64,000 nucleotides of DNA from Torymus aiolomorphi (taxonomy: Eukaryota > Arthropoda > Insecta > Hymenoptera > Torymidae). Positions 11,114 through 21,421 of this stretch are shown piece by piece. The number at the start of each line of letters is the position of its first letter. The first letter of the stretch is position 1. The position numbers were made by a program, and so were the translations under genes. Where the stretch lies: contig CM070875.1 in assembly GCA_036365515.1 (NCBI GenBank), positions 88,984,128 through 89,048,127 on the forward strand, read 5' to 3'. The notes below the pieces were generated by a model that worked only from the letters and a program-made list of their open reading frames with translations, had not been told where the DNA came from and made no database searches.

Positions 11114-14100
11114 AGGTTTCAAAAAGATTTCTTGGAAAGATTTTTTTATAAAACTGAAAATATAAAAAAATATTTCCAAAACCTTTCAAAAATATTTCAC
11201 GAAAGGTTATAAGGAAACATTTCAAAAATTTTTCAGTATCATTGCCTGAAACGTTTGAGCAAAGTTTACCCAACATTTTGGATACGGTATTGACTTCATG
11301 AAACCCCATTTCAAGAAATGCTACTGCAATGTTTTACGAAGCCTTACCGAATTTTTTCTCGCAAACTTTCTCTAAAGAAACATTTTATTAAATATTACGA
11401 AAAGGTTTCAAAAAGCTTTCTTGTAGAGATTTTTTTATAAAACTGAAAATATAAAAAAATATTTCCGAAACCTTCCAAAAATATTTCATGAAAGTTTATA
11501 AGGAAACAGTTCAAAAACATTTCCTGTATCATTGCCTGAAACGTATTAGCACGGTTCACGCAACGTTTTGGAATCGGTATTGACATCGTGACAACGCATT
11601 TCAAGAAATGTTACTACAAGGTTTTCCAAAGCTTACCCGAAATTTTTCTCGTAAAAATTCTCTAAAGAAACATTTCATGAAATATTACGAATAGGCTTCA
11701 AAAAGATTTCTTGGAAATATTTTTTTATGAAACGGAAAACGTATAAAATATTTCCGAAACCTTTCAAAAATATTTCACGAAAGGCTATAAGGAAACATTT
11801 CAGAAACCTTTCCTGTATCACTGCCTGAAACGTTATAGTAAAGTTTACGCAACGTTTTGGATACGGTATTGACTTCGTGAAACCGCATTTCAAGAAATGT
11901 TACTGCAAGGTTTTTCTAAGCCTTCCAGAAAGTTTTCTCGCAAACATTCTGTAAAGCAACATTTCCGGAAATATTACGAAAAGCTTTCAAAAAGCTTTCT
12001 TGGAAAGATTTTTTTATGAAACTGAAAATATAAAAAAATATTTCCGAAACCTTGCAATAATATTTCACGACAGTTTATAAGGCAACATTTCAAAAACATT
12101 TCCTGTATCATTGTGAAACATTTTAGACAAGTTTATGTAACGTTTTGGAATCGGTATTGACATCGTGAAAACGCATTTCTAGAAACGTTTCTGCGAGGTT
12201 TCACGAAGCTTATCCGAAATTTTTCTCGCCAACTTTGTCTAAAGAAACATTTTATGAAATATTACGAAAAGGATTCAAAAAGCTTTTGTGAAAAGATTTT
12301 GTTATAAAACTGAAAATATAAAAAAATGTTTCAGAATCCTTGCAAAAATATTTCACAAAAGGTTATAAGGAAACATTTCAAGAACATTTCTTCTATAATT
12401 GTTTGAAACGTTTTAGCAAAGTTTACGTAACGTTTTGGAATCAGTATTGACATCGTGAAAACGCCTTTGTAGAAATTTTACTGCAAGGTTTTACGAGGCT
12501 TTACCGAAATTTTTCTCGGAAACTTTCTCTAAAGAAACATTTTATGAAATATTACGAAAAGGTTTCAAAAAGCTTTCTTGGAAAGATTTTTTTATTAAAC
12601 TGAAAATATAAAAAAATATTTCTGAAACCTTGCAAAAATATTTCACGAAAGTTTATAAGGAAACATTTCAAAAACATTTCCTGTATCATTGCCTGAAACG
12701 TTTTAGAAAAGTTTACGTAACGTTTTGGAATCGGTATTGACATCGTGAAAACGCATTTCCAGAAACGTTTCTGCAAGGTTTTTCAAAGCATTCCAGAAAG
12801 TTTTTTCGCAAATATTCTGTAAAGAAACATTTCATGAAATATTACGGAATGGTTTCAAAAAGCTTTTTTGTAAAGATTTTTTTAAAAAACTGAAAATACA
12901 AAAAAATAATTCCGATACCTTGCAAAAATATTTCACGAAAGTTATAAGGAAATATTTCAAAAACGTGTCCTGTGTCATTGCCTGAAACATTTTAGCAAAG
13001 TTTACGCAACGTTTTGGAATCGGTATTGACATCGTGAAAACGCATTTCAAGAAATGTTACTGCAAGGCTTTACGAACCTTTACCGAAATTTTTCTCGCAA
13101 ACTTTCTCTAAAGAAACATTTTATGAAATATTACGAAAAGGTTTCAAAAAGCATCTTTGGGAAGATTTTTTTATAAAACTCAAAATATAAGAACATATTT
13201 CCGAAAACTTGCAAAAATATTTCACGAAAGTTTATAAGGAAACATTTCAAAAGCATTTCCTGTATCATTGCCTGAAACGTTTTAGCAGAGTTTACGCAAC
13301 GTTTTTGATACGGTATTGACATCGTGAAACTCATTTCATGAAATGTTACTGCGAGGTTTTATGAAGCTTTACCGAGATTTTTCTCGCAAACTTTCTTTAA
13401 AGAAACATTTCATGAAATGTTACGAAAAGGTATCAAATAAAATTCTTGGAAGGATTATTTTGTGAAACTGAAAATGTGAAAAAATATTTCCGAATCCTTG
13501 CAAAAATATTTCGCGAAATTTTATAACGAAACCTTTCAAAAATATTTACTGTATCATTGCCTGAAACGTTTTATCAATGTTTTCGTTTCCTTTTTGATAC
13601 GTTATTGACACCATGAAAAAAATATTACAAGAGATATTAGTTCAAGGTTTTACAAAGCTGTCCCGCAGTTTTTTTTACAATTTTAGGGGAACGTTTTTAA
13701 AAGATTTTCTGCAATATTTTTTTTCACGTATATAAAAGCAACAAAAAATATTTCTAAAACCTTTCAGAAATATTTTCTGAAAGGTTATTAAGGTAACCTT
13801 TAACAAAATTTTAGTATCATTGCGTAAAACGTTTTTGAAATATTTTCGCATCAATTTAATACTGTATTGTCGCCATTTTTCCAAAGAGACATTACATTTC
13901 ATGAAATATTATGGGCAGGTTTTGTAAAGATTTCTTGAAAAGTTTTTTTCAGGAGAAGAAACTGTAATAAAATATTCCCAAAAGCTTGCAGGAATATTTT
14001 ACGTCATGTTATGAGAAGACCTTAAAAAAATTGAATGTATCATTGCGTTAATTATTTACGAAATGTCTTAGCAACATTTATGATATGGTATTGACGCCAT

Positions 14101-14128
14101 AAAAAAAAGTTTCAAGACATATCTGGAC
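11114..14128. repeat. ~290-bp satellite array
   Basis: Head-to-tail copies marked by TATTACGAAAAGG-type phrases at 11393, 11683, 11972, 12260, 12550, 12840, 13129 and 13419, that is 288-290 bp apart. Each unit holds the same sub-phrases in the same order: TTTTTTTATAAAACTGAAAATATAAA, CCTGTATCATTGCCTGAAACG, ATTGACATCGTGAAAACGC and AAAGAAACATTTCATGAAATA. The right third (13.6-14.1 kb) is degenerate. Short minus-strand ORFs ending in GNIFLYFQFYKKIF-like sequence recur with the period and are not genes. Confidence 0.9.
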
Positions 14129-14134
14129 CAGGTT

Positions 14135-15045
14135 AGTAGTAAGAGGACCGGTATAGCGAGACGGCCCCCCGCGGTGCAGTCTGTAGGGGCCATGTGGCAC
14201 CCCGCTGTGCGGTGTGTATGGGTCCCCAAGTGTGACAAGGTCATTAACGCAAGTGTTTACAGTAGCAAGTGTGGCCACAAGCTAATTAGTGTAAACAATG
14301 GGGGTGATTTATTACCCCATAAATAATGGCCCACTTATGCCTTGACTCGAGGTGGTGGGGGGCGAGCGCTTTGGCTGTCCGTGCTACACCATAAAGACCC
14401 ATAGGGTGCGAGGCCACTCGCTGTATAGGCCGTGTGCTGTGTGTATGGGCCCCAAGTGTGAACACAAGCTAATTAGGGTAAAGAATGCAGTGAATTATTA
14501 CCCATAAATAATGTCCCACTTATCGCCCGCACCATGACGCTATGCCGCATTACCTGCCTGGCGCGTGCCGTCGTATATGTCCCGACTCGTGGTGGTGGGG
14601 GGAGAGCCCTTTGGCTATACGCGTTACGCCATAAGGACCTCTCGTTGTATAGACCGTGTGCTGTGTGTATGTGTCTCAAGTGTGACAAGGTCACTAATTT
14701 AAGTGTTTACAGTAGCACGTGTGTGTGAACACAAGCTAATTAGGGTAAACAATGCCCCACTTATCGCCCCCTCCATGACGCCATGCCGCTGTATCTGCTC
14801 CGCGCATGCCCCCGTATATGCCCCTGACTCGTGGTGGTGGTGGGGGGCCGAGACCTTTGGCTATACGTGCTACGCCATAAAGACCCTGCTGCAGCAATGC
14901 CTCTCGCTATATAGACCGTGCGTGTGTGCGTGTGTGTGTGTTCGCAATGATAAGTTGTGGGGGAGAGGGAATAGGGAGTTGGTGTAAAGGAGGGGTCTGC
15001 AAATAAAGAAAGCATGTTGAGGAAAACTAAATTTTTATTTATTTA
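14135..15045 (+). repeat. Left terminal inverted repeat of the Polinton
   Basis: About 911 bp, matching the reverse complement of 32172-33144. It is itself made of ~220-270-bp tandem sub-repeats, each with GTGTGTATGGGYCCCAAGTGTG, CAAGCTAATTAG, AATAATGGCCCACTTAT-like and ACTCGTGGTGGTGGGG phrases (starts near 14213, 14441, 14662 and a diverged one near 14930). Open frames across it are not genes. Confidence 0.93.
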
Positions 15046-15590
15046 AACGGGGTGAAACCCCCTATTTTATGAACACTTTTTTCTCATTAACATAAATGTT
15101 GTCCTTAAAGGGACCGTTTATTATTCGTTATATTTTGAATAACCATCTTTTTTTGGGAAGGAGAAGGAATTGGTGGAAAAGGAATGGTGTGGTGGAGAAT
15201 ATTTTTTGTTTACCCACGAGTCTTTCTTGTCTGACTTGTTGATGAGAGGTTCTTTGTCGTCTGGTTTGGTTTAGTGCTTGCTGAACGGGGGCCCCATGAT
15301 GTTGCCTTGTCGGTTGTCTTTCGACGAATGACTTATGTATAATGCTGCATATATAAATGTATGCGTGCTAGCGCAAATGAGAAGTTGGGGGCGTGAATAG
15401 GAGTAGGTATAAAGGAGGGGTCCTTAAATAAAAAAGTGTGATAAGGTAAAATACATTTTATTATATAAAATAAAAAAAAAAATAAAAAAAAAAATAAAAA
15501 AAATTATTTTTGTACATTTTTAAACTTTTAACGCACTAACAACATTTTTTTCTAGAATTGTTAAATACTCCGTATATACTTCCAAAAACA
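15046..15590. other. Subterminal non-coding region of the Polinton
   Basis: No gene. Near 15371-15440 it holds a diverged extra copy of the inner edge of the inverted repeat (GCAAATGAGAAGTTGGGG, then AAAGGAGGGGTC), so the sub-repeat extends past the inverted repeat. An A-rich run (15470-15500) follows. Read on the minus strand this is the 3' flank of the next gene and contains AATAAA-like signals. Confidence 0.6.
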
Positions 15591-16355
15591 TTATTTCGAG
15601 AGAACTCTCGCTAAAATTTGCAACATTAATTGATTTAGCGCGAGTTCTTTCATTTTGTCTTCTAGTTCATTAAATACAACGCCGATGAATGTATGGTCTA
15701 GTAAATGCACGTCGTTTTTGCTAATTGCTTCCGTTTTAATAACATCGATCATTATACCGAAAACCTTGTTCACAAAACCCGACATTTCTTCTAACTTTTT
15801 TAATTTATAGTCTATACACTGTTGGAACTGTTTCAATCCGTTGAAAGTTGTATACTGCATCATAATCTTCGGTGGTTTTTCAGACTTCGTTTTTTTTGTA
15901 GCAGGTTCATCACTGGTAGTGGAGGCGGCTGCCTCCTGATTGGCGTTATTGTCTTCAAAGTCGAACTGTTGAGCCTCGTGTTCGTACTGTAGGGTGAACG
16001 ATGGCGGCGTTACTTGTGGCTTATCGGTGATTGATACGGTTCTATGACCGTAGGCTGTGGTCAATTCGACGTCGTGGTGCGGTAAATATATTTTTGCATA
16101 TTTGCCTTGCTTAACAAAATCGCCTGATGCCCATAGATACTCTCCGAAGGTCTTGAAATGGTTTTTTAATTGTTCCCAACTGTCGATATCCAGAGTTATA
16201 TATTTATGCGGTGATGTTTGCCCACCGAACCTGATGACGGGTCGGAAATAGCCACCTGCATAATCCAAGCCGATGTAAACGAATTTGGAGTACGAATTGT
16301 TGAGAGCGTAAGTCGAATTGTACAGTAAATTCGGCACTAGCTTTGTTTGAGACAT
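15591..16355 (-). CDS. Polinton hypothetical protein, possible ssDNA-binding fold
   Basis: Intact 254-residue ORF. I take the ATG at 16355 (MSQTKLVPN) because the 86 residues upstream in the open frame look like untranslated DNA. Residues ~25-80 (YIGLDYAGGYFRPVIRF, then ITLDIDSWEQLKNHF) resemble the strand-strand-helix pattern of PC4-like single-stranded DNA-binding domains; this is inference by eye only. A disordered acidic/Ser-Thr linker with a KKTKSEKPPK basic patch follows, then a helical C-terminus. It lies at the left end of the element. Binding ssDNA during protein-primed replication would make sense but is unproven. Confidence 0.65.
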   Translation of the reverse strand: MSQTKLVPNLLYNSTYALNNSYSKFVYIGLDYAGGYFRPVIRFGGQTSPHKYITLDIDSWEQLKNHFKTFGEYLWASGDFVKQGKYAKIYLPHHDVELTTAYGHRTVSITDKPQVTPPSFTLQYEHEAQQFDFEDNNANQEAAASTTSDEPATKKTKSEKPPKIMMQYTTFNGLKQFQQCIDYKLKKLEEMSGFVNKVFGIMIDVIKTEAISKNDVHLLDHTFIGVVFNELEDKMKELALNQLMLQILARVLSK

Positions 16356-16637
16356 TTTTAAGAAATACTGACTTAACGTTGGTAAAAATGTCACGACTTC
16401 GTCGAGGTAGAGCGACTGACTGAGGGTGGCGCGGCTAGGCCTGTACTTATTCTCTCTCCAGCGCGAATCCCCCTCCTTTCTACCACGAGCTACGATTGGC
16501 TGCTCGAATGTTACATAAAATCCGAGCGCCCAATCATAAACGTTTATGCATATGTATCGGAGAGTGGGAAGAAGCGCTGGGAAACTCGCGGAGCCCTTGA
16601 GAAACACAACCATAAATTTTCCCGTTAAGGGTTTTGA

Positions 16638-17019
16638 GCCTCAAAGAGGAAAATGGCTCATGTGTTTTTCACCACTTGAACAAAGGGAACGTCTAATGTA
16701 TTTTTCACCGCTTGAAAAGCCGTTACGCATATGCTTTTCGGTGACTCGCACTGCTTATGTTTCAAAGCCTCAAAGAGGAAAATGGCTCATGTGTTTTTCA
16801 CCACTTGAACAAAGGGAACGTCTAATGTGTTTTTCACCGCTTGAAAAGCCGTTACGCATATGCTTTTCGGTGACTCGAGCTGATTATGTTTCAAAGCCTC
16901 AAAGAAGAAAGCGCCTCCTGTGTTTTCCACCACTTGAAAAAACCATTACGCATATGCTTTTCGGTTTTCTTCATGGAATAGTACATATTCGTTTCAAGAT
17001 AAAAAAGGTAAGGAATTAA
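16638..17019 (+). repeat. 129-bp tandem repeat, open as 43-residue units
   Basis: GCCTCAAAGARGAAA recurs at 16638, 16767 and 16896, a period of 129 bp (43 codons). The plus-strand frame stays open for 157 codons (16546-17019), repeating CFSPLE, RERLMCFSPLEKPL and RICFSVTR. The unit has its own internal half-repeat. Opposite strand to neighbours, with no recognised domain. Most likely a minisatellite whose period happens to be a multiple of three. Confidence 0.7.
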
Positions 17020-17361
17020 ATTTAGCGGACAAGGTCGTTAAATGAATACGATGTTTGTTTAACTTTTTTTTTATTGTTCGATCAAATTAAAAAAAATACA
17101 TTTTAAACTTACAAATATATGAATAATATAAAATTACAAGCTAAAAAAAAGGCCAAGACAAACGTAGTATACAAAACCTTATAAACTAAGAAAGACGGAT
17201 ACACGCGCACATCAGCTTTTACAATTCTAAAACTTACAATGTACATAAAGTGTAAATATAAACTAAAAATTGAATGTGTTTCTGGATAAAAAAGAAATAT
17301 TACAAACTAAAAATTGAATGTGACGCAGGATTAAATAGAAATATTTTAATAAAAATTAAGT

Positions 17362-17401
<40 letters not shown>

Positions 17402-17403
17402 TT
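17020..17403. other. Intergenic region with (CA)n tract in the Polinton
   Basis: AT-rich, no gene seen. A (CA)n run lies at 17363-17396. Read on the minus strand this is the 3' flank of the protease gene. Confidence 0.55.
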
Positions 17404-17940
17404 TTATATAAATGCTTTACATATTTGAACGAACGAGCCAGCGCCCCTGGAAATAATGCTGGGGAAATTGTTCGCACGTCGGAGTCTTTTTCGGTGATTT
17501 TTTCTTTTTACATTTTCATAAAATTTTGCGGCCAGTGCGTCGTTTACATGTGAATCACGTGAAAAGACGTTACAAAACGCGCATAAAGTGCGACCGCTAC
17601 ACATATAGCAAAGAAACATAATACAATATTCGCCGCAAACTTTAGAATTAATACTCTGCAGTTTCTTCTCGTTCCACTTGAAGCTTGCGAAATTTCTCCG
17701 AAGTCGATCGATATGATGTCTTGACACAGGGGCGACTCCATCGCTATCGAACTATGTTCCTTTTGCATTTTTGTCTATGTAGAATGCCACCCAGTGGGAT
17801 CCAGGCTTATCTGAGGTATCGACATTGGTTACAACAGCGGCTGGAAGACTCAAGCTTCTGGGGATGTGATCGGCTGCGTATACACCTATCGAGTTTGCTC
17901 TGAGGCCACTAATGGCCCTAGTGATTTGTTTCGTATTCAT
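17404..17940 (-). pseudogene. Adenain-like cysteine protease (capsid maturation), one stop
   Basis: Polinton maturation protease of the adenovirus/Ulp1 clan, which cuts capsid precursors. About 178 codons. Visible are the catalytic His in GSHWVAFYID (residues ~49-58), an acidic candidate in FDSDG just after the break, and the nucleophile Cys in SKVCGEYC. Start ATG 17940 (MNTKQITRAISG) overlaps the end of the upstream ORF by 23 bp. An in-frame TAG at 17752-17754 splits it between His and Cys, so no active enzyme is expected. The frame is otherwise unbroken. The C-terminus is basic (RKNHRKRLRR). Confidence 0.85.
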
Positions 17941-18673
17941 TTTGCGTTTTCGCTAAATGTGAAATATGTGCTGCTGTCGCTGTCATTTCTGTGGCCACAT
18001 CCGTCTCGTCGCGGCCGTCGTCGTTCTGCTCCTCCTCCTCCTCCTCCTCCTCAGTGGACTGCTCGGTACCCGGGTGAAAACGGAGTAATTTTTTGCGCTG
18101 CTTCTGCTGATACTGATGAAGTGCAGTGTAGAACATTTGACTTTGTACTTGGTCTTTGTTGATCATCTTCCACTCTTCGGGTAGTATAGAGCGCATCCAC
18201 TTTTTTATTTGGTGCGCCTTGTAGAGCGCGCAAAAATCTTGTTTATTTTTAAACCTCTGAGTTGCGTGCGTAGAACATACCAGCACGTCAGAAAACATGT
18301 TGTTGAGTTTTCCGAACGTCGGCGAGTCATATTTTTCTAAATTACATATGTTTCGACCGAGTAAAGATTCCAGGTACCAGGCCTTCTCCTCGCCGCGAAC
18401 GTAAATCCGTCTTGCTGCTCTTGCGATATTGAAGAGATAACGATATAGTTGTCTGAGTGATACTTCGCCCTCGAACCAGTTAGTGCCGTGAATATCGACA
18501 GCGCAGTAGGAATTTGTATTTTTTACGTCTTCGGGCAGCTCGATGAAATTGCACGGTGCTTGTACAATCCAGTGGTCGACAATGAGTTTCTGTAGGCAAA
18601 TGATCGCCACCTCCTTTGGTAAAAACTTCCTTTCAGTGTCTCGAAACCCTTGTATATCTACGACGTAATCCAT
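17918..18673 (-). CDS. Conserved Polinton protein, possible RNase H-fold
   Basis: Intact ORF from ATG 18673 (MDYVVDIQGF) of 251 residues. Alternating strand/helix patterns (VVDIQGF, KEVAIICLQ, HWIVQAP, RIYVRGEEKAWYLESLLG) suggest an RNase H/exonuclease-like fold. The first acidic motif would be DIQ rather than DxE, so activity is doubtful. The C-terminus has a long Glu run and is disordered. It overlaps the protease start. I recognise it as a recurrent kind of insect Polinton ORF but know no proven function; the fold is inference. Confidence 0.7.
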   Translation of the reverse strand: MDYVVDIQGFRDTERKFLPKEVAIICLQKLIVDHWIVQAPCNFIELPEDVKNTNSYCAVDIHGTNWFEGEVSLRQLYRYLFNIARAARRIYVRGEEKAWYLESLLGRNICNLEKYDSPTFGKLNNMFSDVLVCSTHATQRFKNKQDFCALYKAHQIKKWMRSILPEEWKMINKDQVQSQMFYTALHQYQQKQRKKLLRFHPGTEQSTEEEEEEEEQNDDGRDETDVATEMTATAAHISHLAKTQNEYETNH

Positions 18674-18768
18674 TATACGTGTGTGCCTAGCGAGCGCCGA
18701 GAGAAAAGTGAGGCTTGAGGGCGCCGCCCGCTTCCTCTCGAGTCCTTGTCCCCCCACCTTTTTAACGA

Positions 18769-20106
18769 CTAGGCACTAAAATCGGATAATATTTGGCGGG
18801 TGGAGTCTATTTCGAGAACGTTATCGTACTCGGCATAAACAACGCAATTTATTGTGCTCGTTGCAGCCGCCTCAAATCCCACCTCTATGCGTAAGCTACC
18901 CGAGCGAACGAGATTCCAATGCGAGGCGCAGTGAGCCAATAAATCGGGTGTGAGATCGAAAGCCGTGAGAAAGTAGCCCAGTGAATAGTTGAAACGGTTT
19001 ATGCCAAGGCCCTAGTTGAGGAAATGTATACCTGTGCCCGAGTAGAGGGTTTGAATTACATCTATAAACATACTATCGTTAGCACTAAAGCGCGGCTGTA
19101 ACGCTTTACTTGGTATTTGAGATCCATCGACGTAGAGGGATAGGAGATTTATTGAAAAGTGTTGAAAATTAAACGGTTTAAATGTTCGATTGCCATTGAA
19201 TGCCTTATTATCGACAAATCCTATTATTATTCTTTTAGGCAGTTGCCCAAGAATGGCATTATCGATGGTATCGCCATGTATACCTGCGTGAAGCGTAAAA
19301 GTTTTGACTTCTACTCTCGTGAAGGGATACTTGGCCGTTGTTTTAGCGAGAGCATTGGCATGAGCAATTAAAATTCCCGGATTTATCTTCACGCGTCGAA
19401 CGATGAGCGTGGCTTCCTTTATTTTCAGGCTGAATTTACCATCTTCAGAGGCGTCCATTAGGCAAAAGGCATCTTTGTTTCGTACTAGTCGTACTCTCAT
19501 TTCTACACCATTGATGAGCATTCTGTCTTGATTAAAGACGTGGTAGTGCAGATGGCCAATCATGTCGAAGGTTTTTCCATTGAGTGTGAAATGCTGACGA
19601 TTGAGAGCACCCTTGTTAGATATTTCACCTTGAATGTGCGGCAGGGCTTCGAATAAACCGGGCGTATTATCATACCACAATCTGGCCGTTAAGTGTGATT
19701 CTTTTGCGATTGGCGAGTAGTTGAGCAGTGACTCTATGTATGCTCTGTAAGGATATGCATTATTGGGTGGAGAAACGAGTTTTTGATTTTGAAAAACCTC
19801 GATTTGATTAATCATTGAATGCAGTAAATTATTTACTGGGGCAACTTTTAAGTTTTCAGCAGGGGTTTCGGCATTCGGTTGTATTCTAGCTTTGACATAG
19901 AGCATGGTGTGCGCGAGATCTATATAATGTTCGCTTGCGCTCGGGATGACGAACTCTATGGGCGCGTATCCTTCGTCGCTGAGCCAAGACACAGGTTTAT
20001 AGTGTAAAAAACTACTACTCTCAATCGACGTTTGAGTCGACGGAAGAGTGAAAATGTCGAGCTCGCTCGACATGCACTCGTTAGAATGCGAGTGCAAGAA
20101 GACCAT
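18769..20106 (-). pseudogene. Polinton major capsid protein (double jelly-roll), one stop
   Basis: Main shell protein of the predicted virion. 445 codons from ATG 20106 (MVFLHSHSNECMSSELDIF) to the stop at 18769. N-terminal TQTSIES, then HYIDLAHTMLYVKARI, PYRAYIESLLNYS and GQLPKRIIIGFVDN are the conserved blocks of insect Polinton capsid proteins of the class annotated as F54H12.2-like. Length fits the family. An in-frame TAG at 19012-19014 removes the last 80 residues, which remain readable beyond it (ASHWNLVRSGSLRIEV, INCVVYAEYDNVLEIDSTRQ). It starts 3 bp after the upstream ORF's stop, suggesting a compact late cluster. Confidence 0.9.
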
Positions 20107-20109
20107 TTT

Positions 20110-20612
20110 TTACTTTGGACCAAAAATATCGTTTATGTTGCGAAGGGCTTTCCTCTTCTTCTTCTTCTTCTTCTTGCTCGTTCTCACAGCGGGCTTTCTT
20201 TTGTCGGGTTTTTTCTTACCGCCTGCCGTGCGCGTCCGAGTGTGTTTCTTTCTCGACTGGCGCCGCCGCTTGCCATTCACGCCTGTTTTATATCCCGACC
20301 TTTCATTATTTCCGATATTTTGTCAGCAGCTTTTCTTTTGAGGTTGCGTCCAGATTCTTTGGCCCGTGATTTTACAGCCTCATTGAAATTGACATCGCTG
20401 TTGGCAACGTCGTCAACAACCTTTATACCTGCGCGTAGTGTCTCTTTACCTACAGCCTTGGCTCCGCTCGTGATGTATGGCAGGATGCGACGAAAAAGGC
20501 CTCCTAACCAGGCTCCTACCCCACGGCCTCTCTGAAAAGTCGAACCAGCAAAAACATTTCTCACGCCACCCCCACCTAGCTGCTCGTCGTAGTAGCGCGC
20601 GTAATGACTCAT
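20110..20612 (-). pseudogene. Basic core/minor virion-like protein, frame-shifted
   Basis: About 166 codons. The N-terminus is Gly-rich and then amphipathic (GVGAWLGGLFRRILPYIT, GAKAVGKETLRAG), resembling adenovirus minor virion proteins of the VI/X type. A 1-bp frame change near 20298 moves the Lys/Arg-rich tail (poly-Lys run near 20150, ending IFGPK) into another frame. The basic tail suggests DNA condensation inside the capsid. It sits between penton and major capsid genes, with 1-3 bp spacers on both sides. The family assignment is by context and composition. Confidence 0.7.
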
Positions 20613-20613
20613 C

Positions 20614-21416
20614 TTAACGTTTGCGCTTAAAGTGTAGCGTGACCGTCAACGTGCCGTACTCGAATGGTATACGGCGCCCATGTTGATCTCTTATATCGGT
20701 AACAATGCTACGAAAATTGTGATAGAGAAGAGGTATATAGTGAATGGGTGCAAAACGCTGTACAGTACTGCATCCGTACTTAAAGCTGGAGTTGTCTATA
20801 GAAACCATGCGCAGTAGGGCAGCTTGGGTATCACCTACTGTATAAGGTTCACATATATCGGTATAGACGTACATCTGATCGGGCAAGGCTCGAGAAAGCG
20901 AGGCAGATCTGCTGGCTGCAATGTCCCGGTAACCCTCATTAAGCGTTGTAAACGAACCTTTTTGACCTGCTTCGTCGAAGCCGAATACACGGCTGATTTT
21001 TTCGCTGAAATCCGTAATGTGTATTTGCGGGCAGTCACACTTGCGTCTTATGATGTAAGACCCCTTTAGAGTTTTATGTGGCTCGAGCATTTGATGCCTA
21101 TAAGTGTCATTCGCTGCGTTTATAGCGTCTACTAGTTGTTCGAGGGAATCGTAAATACCTACGGGTATACGACACAGTTTTGGTCGATGAGACTCCCACT
21201 GTCCTCAGCCGTGTAAAAAGTGTAAATCGCTTCGTCATCTTGAAAATGTACGATACTGTGTGGTATGTGAATTTCAACGAGGCCCACGTACCACTCGCCG
21301 TGTAATTTGATCTCGCGTTGCAGCTGGGTCGTAAAACAGCATGTTGTGTTTTCAGGAAAATACGTCATGCTGCTGTTACTAGGCAGTACCATATAAAAAT
21401 CGTCGCTCGTTTCCAT
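20614..21416 (-). pseudogene. Polinton minor capsid (penton-like) protein, frame-shifted
   Basis: Predicted single jelly-roll vertex protein. N-terminal part from ATG 21416 (METSDDFYMVLPSNSS, then GEWYVGLVEIHIPHS) and C-terminal part to 20614 (PIHYIPLLYHNFRSIVTDI, RRIPFEYGTLTVTLHFKRKR) match the pattern of insect Polinton penton proteins. A 1-bp frame change near 21170 separates them. Total about 268 codons. It lies between integrase and the basic protein, with 5 and 1 bp spacers. Confidence 0.85.
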
Positions 21417-21421
21417 TTTTT

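Noticed and set aside
11109..13334. Repeated ORFs with FREIFLKGFGNIFLYFQF-like ends
   Set aside because: Satellite-borne: they recur every ~290 bp and drift with the repeat.
14473..15015. ORFs of 60-100 codons in the Polinton TIRs (also 32.2-33.0 kb)
   Set aside because: They are carried by the tandem sub-repeats, recur in mirror image at both ends and have no domain.
17752..19014. Idea that TAG is recoded as an amino acid in the Polinton
   Set aside because: Two genes have an in-frame TAG, but others have TGA, TAA and frame changes at similar frequency, so simple decay is the better explanation.
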